NCBI RefSeq assembly: GCF_028288225.1
Contig: NZ_JAQBOC010000061.1
Coordinates: forward strand, 1 to 64,000
Reading direction: 5' to 3'
Origin: Mucilaginibacter sp.
GTDB lineage: Bacteria; Bacteroidota; Bacteroidia; Sphingobacteriales; Sphingobacteriaceae
DNA length: 64,000 nucleotides
Shown here one piece after another: positions 1 through 11,350 of this stretch. Under the pieces are notes generated by a model. The model made no database searches. It was not told the origin of the DNA and saw only the letters and a list, made by a program, of their open reading frames with translations. Both the position numbers and the translations under genes were made by a program. The first letter of the stretch is position 1. Each line of letters begins with the position of its first letter.

Positions 1-2
1 AG

Positions 3-566
3 CGAGACCTGGGCGAACCTAAAATAAAAGGACTTGAACTTAAGATAAACGGCGGCCGCGTGCAAAGCAATGTCCGGGATACCAGCATTCAAGTATTTGA
101 TCTTATACCTTATACGAGTTATTTGATCGAACTAAATCCCAACAGTTTTGACAATATTGCATGGCAGCTGAAAAAAAGTATGTTTAAACTTACTATTGAT
201 CCTAATAAAGTGAAGCTGCTTGAAATACCCGTTAAGGTAAGCGGAGAAGCTTCAGGAATGGTTTATGGATGTTCTCGTGACTTGATCGGACAGGATCGAA
301 TTGTTATTGATTTTTACCAGGGTTCCAGACTTGTTGGAAAAACTATTACAGAAAGTGATGGTAACTTTAGTTTTCTCGGTCTTCTTCCGGGAACCTATAC
401 CGCATGCGTTGACCCGGAACAATTAAACAAATTAAAGATGAGAGCATTTCCATCTTCAGTACCCTTTAAGGTTAAAGTAAAAACAGATGGTGACGTGGTG
501 AATAACATTAATTTTAAGCTTGAGCGATTAGTGGATAGAAGTGCAACACCAGCAATAAGTAAATGA
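3..566 (+). CDS. C-terminal part of a surface protein with a carboxypeptidase-regulatory-like domain (5' end outside window)
   Basis: The frame is open to the first base of the window, so the GTG at 60 in the ORF track is an artefact and the gene starts upstream. The visible part is beta-rich. It ends in a module with the pattern GK-x-I-x3-DGNFSF-x-GLLPGTYTA, typical of carboxypeptidase-regulatory-like or prealbumin-like domains of Bacteroidota envelope proteins. Such modules also occur at the C-termini of usher-like outer-membrane proteins, but nothing here proves that. No T9SS sorting signal is visible at the C-terminus. It is transcribed away from the large minus-strand locus that follows. 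Confidence 0.75.
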   Translation, partial: RDLGEPKIKGLELKINGGRVQSNVRDTSIQVFDLIPYTSYLIELNPNSFDNIAWQLKKSMFKLTIDPNKVKLLEIPVKVSGEASGMVYGCSRDLIGQDRIVIDFYQGSRLVGKTITESDGNFSFLGLLPGTYTACVDPEQLNKLKMRAFPSSVPFKVKVKTDGDVVNNINFKLERLVDRSATPAISK

Positions 567-1468
567 AAGTACGCTTGCCTACGCTCTTATTCGAGTTGTT
601 CAAACCATAATTATATTCTAAAAAGGTGTAACCTACAACGACGTTTTACGTACTATTGGTTAATTTTCGCCAATTTAATAACTATAATTTAAATAACTAA
701 TTTTAGTGCAAATCATGGAGTTGACTATGGCTATCTCTTCGCCACCGGCATTTGAGTTTTTTGTTGAACCGTTTTTATTCAGGTTCGCTCCTTCTCCAAC
801 AACCACTCAGCTGGACCTTTCCGTGACTTTGTTTTTAGCGGAGGCGGGGCTCCAATGTTGCAGCTTTTTTCTTTCGCCGCCGTCTTCTCAATTTAATTTA
901 AGTGATTGCAAAAGTAAAATTTCCAGTCCGGAGTGGCCCTGCGGATACAGTATGTCGGGTCCCATTTGGGTGGTTTTTGGTGCAGATGGAAAGAATAACG
1001 TTATTTACGGTAATGATATAATATTCAAAAAAGATGGATACCAAACGCCACCTTTCAGCGGGATAATGGGTAGTTGGTCCTGGTAGATTCTTGACAGGTA
1101 AGTAATAATATTAGACATTTCAGAGCCATTAAGCAACATGTTCCGGAATTGGAAACAAATTGTTCCGGAACACTGTGACCATGCCAATAGTCTTAAATGC
1201 CGAATTTATCAATGATATACCTTACACAATTGACTAAACTTAGGGATGGAATCATATGGTCCAGTGTACCGAAATAGCCACTTTTAAAAAGCCGGTAGTC
1301 TTAAATCAGTTAAAAAGGAGTCGAAAAGTTTCCCATATGAGCTCATACACAACAAACATTTCCATCATTAAAAGAAAAGCCATACTGCCTAACTAACAAT
1401 CCTCAAAACAGTATGGTTAGTTGTTGGTTCTTACAAGGTTTTTTTTATGTCTTCCAAGCGCTCATAAT
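567..1468. other. Intergenic, no convincing gene
   Basis: About 900 bases between two convergent genes. The 126-aa ORF at 706-1086 has an odd Ser/Pro/Phe-rich composition and no recognisable pattern. A short palindrome, GTTCCGGAAC, occurs near 1166 with a partial copy just upstream. Imperfect inverted segments (CATACTG/CAGTATG) lie at about 1382-1421, downstream of the 3282-aa gene, and may act in termination. Nothing else is recognised. Confidence 0.5.
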
Positions 1469-4400
1469 TTAAACTCCCCATGTTGTAATATCGTTTATAT
1501 TAAGGTATAAATAGCGCATTGTTAGCAGCGGCATTTTGTTGCCGTTTATTCCTGAATAAACAGAAATATCAAAGAAAAACTTCTTGTTAAACCCTTGCGG
1601 CATATAAGCATCATTCCATATTTTCATAGCTCCTGTTATTTCTTTTGCGATGGCAGCAAAATTGGTATCCTGGTTTGGGGGGATAGGTATTGATGGGGCA
1701 AGGAAAACAGGCAGGCTGATGTCAATACTATCCGGAGCATTTTGCAATGTATAGTTGTAAGAGATCTCGATTTTCATAGTGATGTCAAAAGGAATCTTTT
1801 GTCCCAGCAGGCCAATGAACATACCAGATATTTGCAGTTGCAAATCCTGCGGTTGTCTCGCTATATTATAATTATATTTCGGATCACTGTAATCCAATAA
1901 TGGAATTAACTTATTACCAAAGCTGATAAGTGGTGTCTGGTATACGAAATCATCGGCTGTTCTTATCCATTTGCCTGCCTTATCTTTTACTAAATTTTCA
2001 TTTCGTTTTACCTTAATGAATGAAAGCGCATTCTGGAAATTGATCACATCTACTTTAGACATAGAAACAGTTCGTTTAGTTATCACTTTTGATTCTTCTA
2101 CCGTCAGGTATTTGGTCGGGTCAACAAGTGATTGATAAGCGTATCTGTAGTCTCTGAGATCATTTACCAGCTTTAAATTATCCTGGGTAATTGTTTTGTA
2201 ACCTTCAATTTCAATAAGTGGAGGCACTAAGCCCGGTGTTTGATTATCCGCGGCAGATAAGGTTATGATCAGCTTTTGCTTATCTATTGGTTCCTCATTC
2301 TTTTCAGGACGTTCTATTACACTGAACAGGTAGTTGCCGCTATATATTTCTTTCAGACTGTTTGAGAAAAGCCTGAATCCTCCCTGCCATGCGTGGGCTA
2401 CTTTTTCTGTTATTTCTTGGAAAGACCTTAAGGCCGCTGCAGCTACCTTGTACTCAGGTGCGGCCCTGTCTGTTTTGGTAGTAACCGTTGTAAGCGATGC
2501 TATCAGGTCTTTGTGTATATCAGGATAGGTTGATATAAACTGTGCAAGGGTAGCGAATAAAGCTGCATTCACAGCCATAAAATTGACCGGCCCCGGGCGT
2601 AAATTAAACCTCATCTCAGAGTGTATCGTATCCTGCTGTGCATAGTGCTGGGTGTAATCGTAATCAAAGTCCCATTGCCTTGCAGTAGGTATCGTTACAG
2701 TATCATCCGAATTCGATTTTACACCTACCTGTGCTGTAAGTGAAGGTGGAGTAGGGTAGGCCCTTAGCACAATAGGCAGGTTTAATGCTTCAGTAGGAGT
2801 TAGGTTATTTACAGCCGGAACAATAACAAAATTCAGCCAGTCAGATGCTTCATATTCCTGTATCCCGTCTACTTGTGTTATATTATGCTCCAGGTGTGTT
2901 ACCTGGTATTGCAGATCTAATGGTATGAATGTTTGATTTTTCGGATTCTTTACTGTAAAGATGAAATTCAGATAAGAAGGCAACTTGTTGTCGTTAGTCA
3001 GCACAATCTTGCTGTTAGACAGGCTAAACCCATCATTTTTAGGCGTATCTCCTGACAGGCCCGCGTTAATTGCTCTTGTACCCTTCATGCTGCCATATAA
3101 TCTCGGATAACTTATTGCATTTTGCTCCTGGTTGGTCCAATCTACCGATACATCGATCGGATATTGAACTACTGCTGATACCGCATAAAAATCAGATAAG
3201 CGTATCAGCATTTGTTGTTTGAATTTATCTCTTGCTGTTGTATTATCTCCGGTATATCCAAAGAGAACGGGCTCTAAGTAATTAGCCAGCGATCCTGCTA
3301 ATGATTTTTTGCTATTGATAATTGATAACAGCAAGTCTTCTTTTTTAGGATTTTGCGGATCATCTTTGTACAATTTTGATATCCAGAATGTAGCGTTGAC
3401 ATAAGCCGGGTTCAGTAAGTCATCTATAGAAAGCAGGAATTGTCTGCCCCATGCATCCATATCTATGCCAGAGAACGTTTTCTTAGCTACATTAGGGTCG
3501 TTCCAGTCAATTCCCTGCGCGGTTACGTATGGATAAATGTTTATGTTCGGGTACCCTTCTAATTGTGTAGAGATAGGCCTGGCAGCATATACGGTTGCAT
3601 TCTTGTCGTCTTTTTTATAGAATATACCTTTAGCCCCTTCTTTCAGCGCCCATCTTACTATCCATATTCCTTTGCTATCGCGTTTGTATTCATTAGGATT
3701 TGCGCCCGAAGCAGTAGCTATTTTCAATACCAGGTCATCATACTTGAAGATGGTTTCGAATATACCCGCAAATACTTGCAGATTCATTGCGTCATCTGTA
3801 GATGAAGATTGAGGATTAATACTGCAAATAGCTTCATATACAGCATTATCGTCAAGAAAATCATCGTGCACACGTACAATATCCCTGTATATACCTACTG
3901 ATACCAGCAATTCAAAAATGTTATTCATGTTCAGGGTAGCGCAGATCGCTTTAGATAACGGCGCTTTTATAACAGGTTTCTGATTAGCATCCCATTTTAT
4001 GGTGCCGGCAATTAATTGATCAAGGTAAATATAAATATCGCTTATAAAGACCAATATACGCTGCACCTGTGCGTCCGGCAGCATATTATCCGTATCGGTG
4101 GTTAATGTGGTAGAAAGTGTGAACCGAACGTCACTTTTCTTCTGGCCTGGATTTGCAGGTTCAGGAGCATATAATTGGTTCAACTGGTAATATACTTTCT
4201 GGTATACCTCTCTGTCGCCGATCGCATTTTGTTTCCAGATAGGCGTGCTATCCGTTGTGCCCGGGCGAACCATGCTTAGTGAAGGGTCGTAGCGCGAATT
4301 ATCAAAAACAACGTCTACCAATAATTGACGGTTATTAGATGAGTTGTCAAAACGATAGTTGGTGGTAATACCCGGCCATTGGTCTATGCCCAATAAAGTA

Positions 4401-7400
4401 TCAGTATATCCTACTTGTATAGGTTGTTTATTTAAGGTGACGGTCGGGTCAATATCAGGATCAGTAAATGTATTTTGGATACGGTTACCATAAGTATCCT
4501 GCCAGTCAAGGAATAATTGGGCATAACCACTGATACCTGCATAAGGATTATTGGCAGCAGCAGGGAGGTTAGGCTTATCAACTATCGGGTTGTATTTGGC
4601 ATAGCTATGTATCTTTACCACCTGTTCATAAGGCCAAATGCCAGGGTCATCATTACTTGTTTTTGCTCCAGCATTTTGGTCGGTTTTGTTGCTCTTTAAT
4701 GGTCCTACAGGCAAGCCGAAATCTGACAGCTTAAAGTCTGCATTGTCGCTGGACGCGTAAGTAAGCAATTGATATTCATTTTGCAACGATTTTTCTGCAT
4801 AGTCTGGTGGTAACGGCTGCCCCGCAGTGATAGCTGGTACAACGCCCGGATAATTTCTATTTAACTTAAAACCAATATTGCCCTGCGGTACTACTTCTTT
4901 ATAATCAAGTACCTGATCTCTTACCGTTATATTGCCAGTCTTGAAGATATTGGCTTTACGGTCATTATAAAATGCCAAAGCCTCAATGGTAACGAAATAG
5001 TAGCCGGCAATGTTTTGCATTGTATTTCCTTGCGCTGCAGTATCGGATATTACATATTGAAGATTTGGTATGCGAAGCAATGTCCAGATGGCCAGGTTAT
5101 CAAAATTTGGCACTTCCGGGTTGAACGCCTTGACGGCATCAGGTGTTACGCCAAAGTAACTGGCAATGGTTGCTAATGTTTTTCCCGGTTTCCTTTGTTC
5201 AGGACGCACCTCATACCTGATATTCTTAATATCGAGCGTAACACCATTTGATAATAGCGCAGTCGCATTTACCAATGCAATTTCGCTTATTGCTGCGTTG
5301 TATTTGTTACTTATTGATAGGATTGTATCATCGGCCTTTACCGGGTAGCTGATATCGTTTTCTTCAGAGCGTGACGCAACAATATCTGCCGACGGATCTA
5401 TTTGATCGCCGGTCACCACACTGTTCATATAATTATATAGCGGTATCTCAGTGTTTTTGATCGTATTTGCCTTATAGGTTATTAAGATAGAGATCGTTGC
5501 ATTACCATCACGGTCAAACAGTACATCAGCCAGCGCATTATTATTTACTTTCTCCTGGTAATATAAATAATAACCACCTGAGCGCACCACGCTGCATTCC
5601 CATAGTAATTTGATGAAATCATATTTACTATTAATAACACCGCTCGGATGTTCTATGGCCGCAGCTTTTAGCAATGGCTTCGCAAACTGTACCGGGTTAG
5701 TATCTGTTGAAAGGTTAACCTGTGTAAGGAACATATTCACATTATCAGGACCGTCGGTTAGGTAGCCTTTTGCATCAGCAGCAGTTGGGTTAGGCTGGTA
5801 CAGCAGACTTATCTGGTCTATTATATTATCATTGCCAGTTGGCATAGCCGAGAGCAGTTTTTCAAGCAATGCAGTTCCGGCTTCGTCACTGCCTATGACT
5901 TCATAGGTATTGGCTCTCATGGCTGAAGCAGCTTTTTCTGCTGCAGGCACTCTCTTTATGCTCACATCAATTACGGTGGAATAACCATAGAAATTGCCTG
6001 GGGTAAATTCAAGCATATTTTTTCCTGCACTGAATTTTCCGATTTGTAAACTCATTAGCGGAGCCGCTGAAATTTTTTGTGCTAATAAACTTAACAGTGC
6101 AGGTGTAAAGGTCCATATGATAGGCGAAGGACTGGCCAGTTTTTGCTGGTCAGAACGTTTATCATAAGGTAATACAAAAGGATTGCTGGCGGTTCGTAAT
6201 TGGTAATAATTCTGGAATGAATAACTGCCTGACAGTTTATCTACCGGCGAAATAATGCTCAGGTCTTTTATGGAAGGCCTAAGTTTGGTATTTCTGGCAA
6301 AGGCAGCTACTGCATTTACTACATCTATATCTACAGGTTTCAATATCGCAGCAAGGTCATCTCCGCCACCAAACGATATATAAGTACAGCCATTTCTTTT
6401 CAGCGTTATTTTATAAGCATCCGTATTCTTCATATCAGGCAGCGGGAATTGCTGTCCTGTTATACTCCACATAGAGCAATCTTTCGCTGTTCCGGTCACC
6501 CATTGTGGTGTAACTGAATCTGCAAATGAGATACCGCTAAGCGGCAAACGCAGTCCGTGCATCTGATACCTGGCTATCATACCGGCAATTTGTGCACTTT
6601 TGCCCTGCGATGATAACATACCGAAGATATCCTCAGTGCCGATGGTTTGCAGCGCTGTTATTACAAGGTATTTATCATCTTCTTTGCCGGCAACAAAAAT
6701 ATTTTCGATAGATGTATTCTTAGGCTCGTTGGCTAATGTGTCCACATCCGTATTATAGAGGGACAATATTTTTTGGAAATTATCATTCTCTTTGAGTTTA
6801 TAACTCACTGTAGGAATACTGATAGTAGCAAGCGGCCGAAGAATATTGTTTAATTTCTGGAAATCTGCATTGTTAGCCAGGGTATTTATATCGGTTTTCA
6901 AACTTCCAGCCAAACTGGTCAAAGTATCTGCCGAAACAATGGTCCACTCATTACCCAACAACTGTACTTTCACTCCGGCGGCTAAAATATTATGGACTGT
7001 GGCGTTTAATAAAACAACAGCGCTTGGTGTTAATGCATACAATGGTTGAGTTGCGATGGAATTAAAGGAGTCATTTACTTTTATGTTGTATGATTGACTG
7101 TTAACGGTGATAATCTTATCTTTAGTAAGCGCATGTGTTTTATTGGCACTGATCACCTGGCTGGCAGTTAAATTACCCGGTTGAATAGCGTTTGCCCAAG
7201 TTAAAATTGTCTGGATGTCCTCACCGCCTTTTAATTCATAGCGGTAGTTTTGTGCAGCGTCGATGCTGTCTTGTATTACCTGCCTGGCCGTGAGCAGGAA
7301 ATAGTCCTGGAAGATGTATTGGCTCAATGGGGTTTTATCAAGCGTACCTCTTATTGCCTTAGCTTTAGGTGCATTGCCTGTTTCTTTTTGTACCTGTACC

Positions 7401-10400
7401 GCTAATTGATTAAAATAATCTGAGAGTGCCTTCAGGTAATTATCATCAGCAAATGAATAATTATTAAAGGTTACTGCATACTGTGGTGCATCATTTAGCG
7501 AAGTATCCAGGCCAAATACCGGCGGCATCGGGAACACGGTTGCATTAATATTTCCGGATAACGGGAATGCAGTAATAGTTAATTGGTTTTGGAGAAAATC
7601 CGAGAGATCCGTATAAGGTATCGTATATCCCTTTACCGATAGTGCTGCGTAAATTGCTTTTAGGGTTTGAACGGGTATCCTTGCAAAATCAGGTATGTTA
7701 GATTCTGGTGTTGCAGCAGTAATTAACCACTTAAATAGATTCTCAATGATATTGTCAAACGACGTTTTCCCAACATCGGTGGCTCTACTATCTCCCTTAA
7801 TGATTACCGGGCTATCTACAAACATCATGGAAACATAGGAAGCTTGTACAGTATTGGTATTGTTTTCACTATTTACAGCCAGATGAGGCGTGAAATATAT
7901 TTTTACGGCATTATTAGCCTGCTTCGGAAATGGTCTGAACTTGAGTTGTATTTGTTGTGCAGACAAGTTGGCATTTGCGCGCAACATATGTTTAGGAGCT
8001 GCAAGGCAACTCCATGGTGCATCCTGAGTATGATCGCTGCCCAATTGGAATGTTTCATTTATAGTGGTGCTGAATGAGAAATCGATGGATATAGAGAACA
8101 ATCCAAAATCAATAGAAATAGAAACTGCAACAGATACACCCGCAGAGATAGCAAATATGATGGCTTTATAAGATTCATAAGTGATGCGTGCCATTACATA
8201 TACAGTAAGGCTCACAGAAGCTTTTACAATTGCAAAATCTACGGTGCCGTATAGTTTACCAAGGATGCCTAATGTTCCCTGTAATTTAAAATAGTAAGAC
8301 TTTTGAACATCTGAGGGATTATCCCCAGGGCCTATGGCATTAGTATAGGGTAGCCATGTGGCTATCACACCTTCTACGATCCCTACGACAGTTACACTAA
8401 AGCCCGCTTTCAAAATCCCCTTATCAATATAGCGGCCTATACCTAACTGCATACCGATACCGAATATCAGCACAGGATCAAACTGACCACAGTTTGCATT
8501 AGGCACATCGTTTGATGTTGCGCTGCTTAGCTTGCCAAAATACAATCCGCCCGACCCCATCACGGGCACACCAAGAATAATTCCCTGTACAGTAAATGAA
8601 CGGGAGAAATCCATATTGTAAGGGAACCCTATATCTACTTTAAAGTCGCCGTTGGTATAAATCTGCAAAGCTACCACAGGCAATACCACAGACACCGCGC
8701 CAAAATCCAAATAACGCATCGCATTTGGTAGTGTCAGTTCCATTTGGTACACACCGACCGAATCAGATATTTTGCGATATAGGATTTCAAATTTTAGTCC
8801 GGCAAATATTTTTGCTTTCTCACCATTCATTTCTATACGCAATCCGTATAGCTCAGGGTCTGCAAATACAACGGACAGATCAATAGTATATTGGTCTCCT
8901 ACCTTCAATATACCAAAGTTGGTAGCAAAGAGCCAGCCATTATCAGCTTTAAAAGTCGGTTGCCCAGGCCCGCCAATAGGTATGGCATCACCAACTGGTG
9001 TGTTCAGCGTTTTTATTGCTTTTATTACTTCAGGTATGGTTTTAAATTTATCTGCTCCTATTGATACCCTTTGTCCTAATGCCAAAGCACGCAGGTCAAA
9101 ATAGGCATTGCCCCGTCCCGGCACCTTTGGCATGTTCTGCACATCCTGCGGTTTATTCTTCCCAAATCGATCATTATCCCCTATCTCCTTGCCCAGGAAT
9201 CTGCCTTTTATAGACAGTGTCATTTTTTTGTCTTTATTATTATTACCAAGCTCTAATGTAGTAATGGTGATAAAGCCAAGATTTATTTCGCTCGGTAGTG
9301 TATAGGTTACGCCAACACTCTTCGTGTCAAGGTCAAATGTGATACCGAATCCTTTTAGACTAATGTCGTTCAATATCGTCCATGGCGCCTCCAGTTTAAA
9401 ATTGTGCACACCGATCACATTCATAATATTGATCAGCAATTCGCCTAGAGTCAGATCTCCGATCTTCAAGCTTATTTCCCGCTTCTTTTCTGTTATCGAA
9501 TATTCAGCAATAAATTTTTCCCAGAATATGAAGTTGAGTATTTTATTATCCTTATCAAACCTGTATTGAATACCTACTTTTAGGTTAGAGAAGCCCGGAA
9601 ATTCAAACACACCCTTTATTGATCCCGAGAAGGTGCTGGATTGGTATTTTATATCTACCGCTGCTGTTACATTTACTTTTGGCAAAGGCCCAAACTGAAA
9701 GGTCCATTTTCCGTCTGTACGTGCGGCAAAAGAATAACTCGTCGTATTATCAGACTTATCAATGGTGAATCCTATATCCGTTACACCAAGATTTGACGGG
9801 AATATTTCTGTAGGCATTACCACATTCAATGGCTTCAGTAATTGATTTACGATTGCCTTCAGGTCAATTACAGCTCCCGGTTGTGTCGCTGCAACAAATT
9901 TCCAGCCGGTAGCGTCTTCCTCTTTTGTTGCCGACAGATCAAAAGGTAGGCTAACAAGGGTGACCTTACCTTTTATCTCACCAAAAATAAAACGGTTGGA
10001 GTTTAAGGGATTTTTAATGGTCAGGTCAATAGCTGGATTGGATATTTCTAAAACATCTTTTAGAATCGTCCATTCTAATTCTGCCTGCACATTCACTTTT
10101 ATAAAGGAGACAGTTCGGTTAGATGGATTAAATGATACTGTAAATTCTTCAAGGTTGAGGCTTTTGAAATCAAAGACATCTTTTGGTAAACCTATTGCCT
10201 GGGTATTGAGCCCGCCTGGTATATTAGTGTTATCTAAGGCTGCTATATCATTTATACTCGCATCAGTAGTGCCGGCCGAAACAGATAATTGCCAATCATT
10301 ATTTCCCGGCGGAATTATAACATCTACTCCAAAATTCAGTGCGTTAGAAAAAACATAATGTCCTGTTATCAGCGTATTAATAAGGCGTTTGTTGTTCTGC

Positions 10401-11317
10401 CAGCTTATATTAAATGTTATACCTGTATTAATTATTTTGAATTTTCCGGGCACCACATCCCATGGTTCTACCGAACCGAGATCTAAAAATAAGGAACTGA
10501 TTTTAGCCTGGGTAGGATCAAATACTACCTGCAATTGTTTTACACTAAATAGGTTGCCGATCTTTACCACAGCATCAGGTAATATCGAGAAGAGATTTAC
10601 ACCTAAGAATAATTTCACAAGGTCTGCAAGGCCCTGCACCAAGGGCGTAGAGGAGCCAAATGTAAGTATCCATATATTCTTAGTGCTTTGTGTGCTTACC
10701 GGCACTACTAGCTCAACAGTAAGATTTGTTTTTCCTAATGCAAGTGTTCCTATTAACTGAAACTGTACATCTTGATTAGTTACCCCTGGAATCTGCGTGA
10801 TGATAAGACCAAAACCGAGATTAGTAAGCGACAGGCCAAATGCCGATATTAGACTTATATTCAGATCAGAACTGTCGCACAGCATGTTCAGTGTGAATGT
10901 GCTCGTATCTACTTTAAGATTTGTATTATTAAATAATCCTTTCGGGAATATAGCAGGATCAGAAACTTTGTCCAGGGCTATCAGTCCCTGGTTTACGAGC
11001 ATAACTATAGAAATATTATTTAATTTCCCTGAAAAGGCGGACTGGTATTTATCTGTTCCGATTTCAGTAAATGTCCATTGAATGGTACTATCGGCATCAA
11101 ATAACGAAGTCTGTGCATCTGCTATATTTATAGTATTGCCTGTTACCGTTACTTTGTCCGCGCTAAGCCCTCTCAGCCTAATAGACGACAGCTTCACATA
11201 GCCTAATGCGATGCCAATACTTTCGCATTTGATGGGAAAATCGTCAGGAAAATTAAGCACACCACCCTGGGCTGTAATGGTATCTTTTAGTTTCTGTGCA
11301 ATGCTGTTAATATCCAT
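1469..11317 (-). CDS. Giant (3282 aa) repetitive beta-rich protein with two clusters of LysM-like modules
   Basis: Function unknown. The protein has no signal peptide (it starts MDINSIAQKL) and no T9SS tail. Residues ~1-800 carry repeats of a beta-rich module with the signature W-x-I/V-L-x-D-x-L-x-I and segments like GWKFVAATQPGAVIDLKAI, followed by P-x-EIFPSNLGVTDIGF. Residues ~1000-1130 form a hydrophobic stretch of alternating Ile/Val/Ser strands. LysM-like modules lie in two groups, ~1410-1550 (for example IKVNDSFNSIA, LKENDNFQKILSLY) and ~1990-2130 (VKADDTILSISNKYNAA, GKTLATIASYFGVTPDAV). The C-terminal 1100 residues are mixed helix/strand and unrecognised. It is the last gene of the minus-strand run, 33 bases after the MBL gene. 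The architecture suggests a modular scaffold, adhesin or toxin-like particle protein, but that is inference only. Confidence 0.8.
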   Translation of the reverse strand: MDINSIAQKLKDTITAQGGVLNFPDDFPIKCESIGIALGYVKLSSIRLRGLSADKVTVTGNTINIADAQTSLFDADSTIQWTFTEIGTDKYQSAFSGKLNNISIVMLVNQGLIALDKVSDPAIFPKGLFNNTNLKVDTSTFTLNMLCDSSDLNISLISAFGLSLTNLGFGLIITQIPGVTNQDVQFQLIGTLALGKTNLTVELVVPVSTQSTKNIWILTFGSSTPLVQGLADLVKLFLGVNLFSILPDAVVKIGNLFSVKQLQVVFDPTQAKISSLFLDLGSVEPWDVVPGKFKIINTGITFNISWQNNKRLINTLITGHYVFSNALNFGVDVIIPPGNNDWQLSVSAGTTDASINDIAALDNTNIPGGLNTQAIGLPKDVFDFKSLNLEEFTVSFNPSNRTVSFIKVNVQAELEWTILKDVLEISNPAIDLTIKNPLNSNRFIFGEIKGKVTLVSLPFDLSATKEEDATGWKFVAATQPGAVIDLKAIVNQLLKPLNVVMPTEIFPSNLGVTDIGFTIDKSDNTTSYSFAARTDGKWTFQFGPLPKVNVTAAVDIKYQSSTFSGSIKGVFEFPGFSNLKVGIQYRFDKDNKILNFIFWEKFIAEYSITEKKREISLKIGDLTLGELLINIMNVIGVHNFKLEAPWTILNDISLKGFGITFDLDTKSVGVTYTLPSEINLGFITITTLELGNNNKDKKMTLSIKGRFLGKEIGDNDRFGKNKPQDVQNMPKVPGRGNAYFDLRALALGQRVSIGADKFKTIPEVIKAIKTLNTPVGDAIPIGGPGQPTFKADNGWLFATNFGILKVGDQYTIDLSVVFADPELYGLRIEMNGEKAKIFAGLKFEILYRKISDSVGVYQMELTLPNAMRYLDFGAVSVVLPVVALQIYTNGDFKVDIGFPYNMDFSRSFTVQGIILGVPVMGSGGLYFGKLSSATSNDVPNANCGQFDPVLIFGIGMQLGIGRYIDKGILKAGFSVTVVGIVEGVIATWLPYTNAIGPGDNPSDVQKSYYFKLQGTLGILGKLYGTVDFAIVKASVSLTVYVMARITYESYKAIIFAISAGVSVAVSISIDFGLFSISIDFSFSTTINETFQLGSDHTQDAPWSCLAAPKHMLRANANLSAQQIQLKFRPFPKQANNAVKIYFTPHLAVNSENNTNTVQASYVSMMFVDSPVIIKGDSRATDVGKTSFDNIIENLFKWLITAATPESNIPDFARIPVQTLKAIYAALSVKGYTIPYTDLSDFLQNQLTITAFPLSGNINATVFPMPPVFGLDTSLNDAPQYAVTFNNYSFADDNYLKALSDYFNQLAVQVQKETGNAPKAKAIRGTLDKTPLSQYIFQDYFLLTARQVIQDSIDAAQNYRYELKGGEDIQTILTWANAIQPGNLTASQVISANKTHALTKDKIITVNSQSYNIKVNDSFNSIATQPLYALTPSAVVLLNATVHNILAAGVKVQLLGNEWTIVSADTLTSLAGSLKTDINTLANNADFQKLNNILRPLATISIPTVSYKLKENDNFQKILSLYNTDVDTLANEPKNTSIENIFVAGKEDDKYLVITALQTIGTEDIFGMLSSQGKSAQIAGMIARYQMHGLRLPLSGISFADSVTPQWVTGTAKDCSMWSITGQQFPLPDMKNTDAYKITLKRNGCTYISFGGGDDLAAILKPVDIDVVNAVAAFARNTKLRPSIKDLSIISPVDKLSGSYSFQNYYQLRTASNPFVLPYDKRSDQQKLASPSPIIWTFTPALLSLLAQKISAAPLMSLQIGKFSAGKNMLEFTPGNFYGYSTVIDVSIKRVPAAEKAASAMRANTYEVIGSDEAGTALLEKLLSAMPTGNDNIIDQISLLYQPNPTAADAKGYLTDGPDNVNMFLTQVNLSTDTNPVQFAKPLLKAAAIEHPSGVINSKYDFIKLLWECSVVRSGGYYLYYQEKVNNNALADVLFDRDGNATISILITYKANTIKNTEIPLYNYMNSVVTGDQIDPSADIVASRSEENDISYPVKADDTILSISNKYNAAISEIALVNATALLSNGVTLDIKNIRYEVRPEQRKPGKTLATIASYFGVTPDAVKAFNPEVPNFDNLAIWTLLRIPNLQYVISDTAAQGNTMQNIAGYYFVTIEALAFYNDRKANIFKTGNITVRDQVLDYKEVVPQGNIGFKLNRNYPGVVPAITAGQPLPPDYAEKSLQNEYQLLTYASSDNADFKLSDFGLPVGPLKSNKTDQNAGAKTSNDDPGIWPYEQVVKIHSYAKYNPIVDKPNLPAAANNPYAGISGYAQLFLDWQDTYGNRIQNTFTDPDIDPTVTLNKQPIQVGYTDTLLGIDQWPGITTNYRFDNSSNNRQLLVDVVFDNSRYDPSLSMVRPGTTDSTPIWKQNAIGDREVYQKVYYQLNQLYAPEPANPGQKKSDVRFTLSTTLTTDTDNMLPDAQVQRILVFISDIYIYLDQLIAGTIKWDANQKPVIKAPLSKAICATLNMNNIFELLVSVGIYRDIVRVHDDFLDDNAVYEAICSINPQSSSTDDAMNLQVFAGIFETIFKYDDLVLKIATASGANPNEYKRDSKGIWIVRWALKEGAKGIFYKKDDKNATVYAARPISTQLEGYPNINIYPYVTAQGIDWNDPNVAKKTFSGIDMDAWGRQFLLSIDDLLNPAYVNATFWISKLYKDDPQNPKKEDLLLSIINSKKSLAGSLANYLEPVLFGYTGDNTTARDKFKQQMLIRLSDFYAVSAVVQYPIDVSVDWTNQEQNAISYPRLYGSMKGTRAINAGLSGDTPKNDGFSLSNSKIVLTNDNKLPSYLNFIFTVKNPKNQTFIPLDLQYQVTHLEHNITQVDGIQEYEASDWLNFVIVPAVNNLTPTEALNLPIVLRAYPTPPSLTAQVGVKSNSDDTVTIPTARQWDFDYDYTQHYAQQDTIHSEMRFNLRPGPVNFMAVNAALFATLAQFISTYPDIHKDLIASLTTVTTKTDRAAPEYKVAAAALRSFQEITEKVAHAWQGGFRLFSNSLKEIYSGNYLFSVIERPEKNEEPIDKQKLIITLSAADNQTPGLVPPLIEIEGYKTITQDNLKLVNDLRDYRYAYQSLVDPTKYLTVEESKVITKRTVSMSKVDVINFQNALSFIKVKRNENLVKDKAGKWIRTADDFVYQTPLISFGNKLIPLLDYSDPKYNYNIARQPQDLQLQISGMFIGLLGQKIPFDITMKIEISYNYTLQNAPDSIDISLPVFLAPSIPIPPNQDTNFAAIAKEITGAMKIWNDAYMPQGFNKKFFFDISVYSGINGNKMPLLTMRYLYLNINDITTWGV

Positions 11318-11350
11318 GGATTGTTTTTTATCACAAACTGATTTTGTGTT

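Noticed and set aside
706-1086. 126-aa ORF between the first gene and the giant-protein gene
   Set aside because: Composition is irregular, no family pattern is seen and no ribosome binding site or promoter is convincing; probably a chance ORF.
2334-11081. Many plus-strand ORFs inside the 3282-aa gene
   Set aside because: They are antisense shadows of a continuous, clearly coding minus-strand frame.
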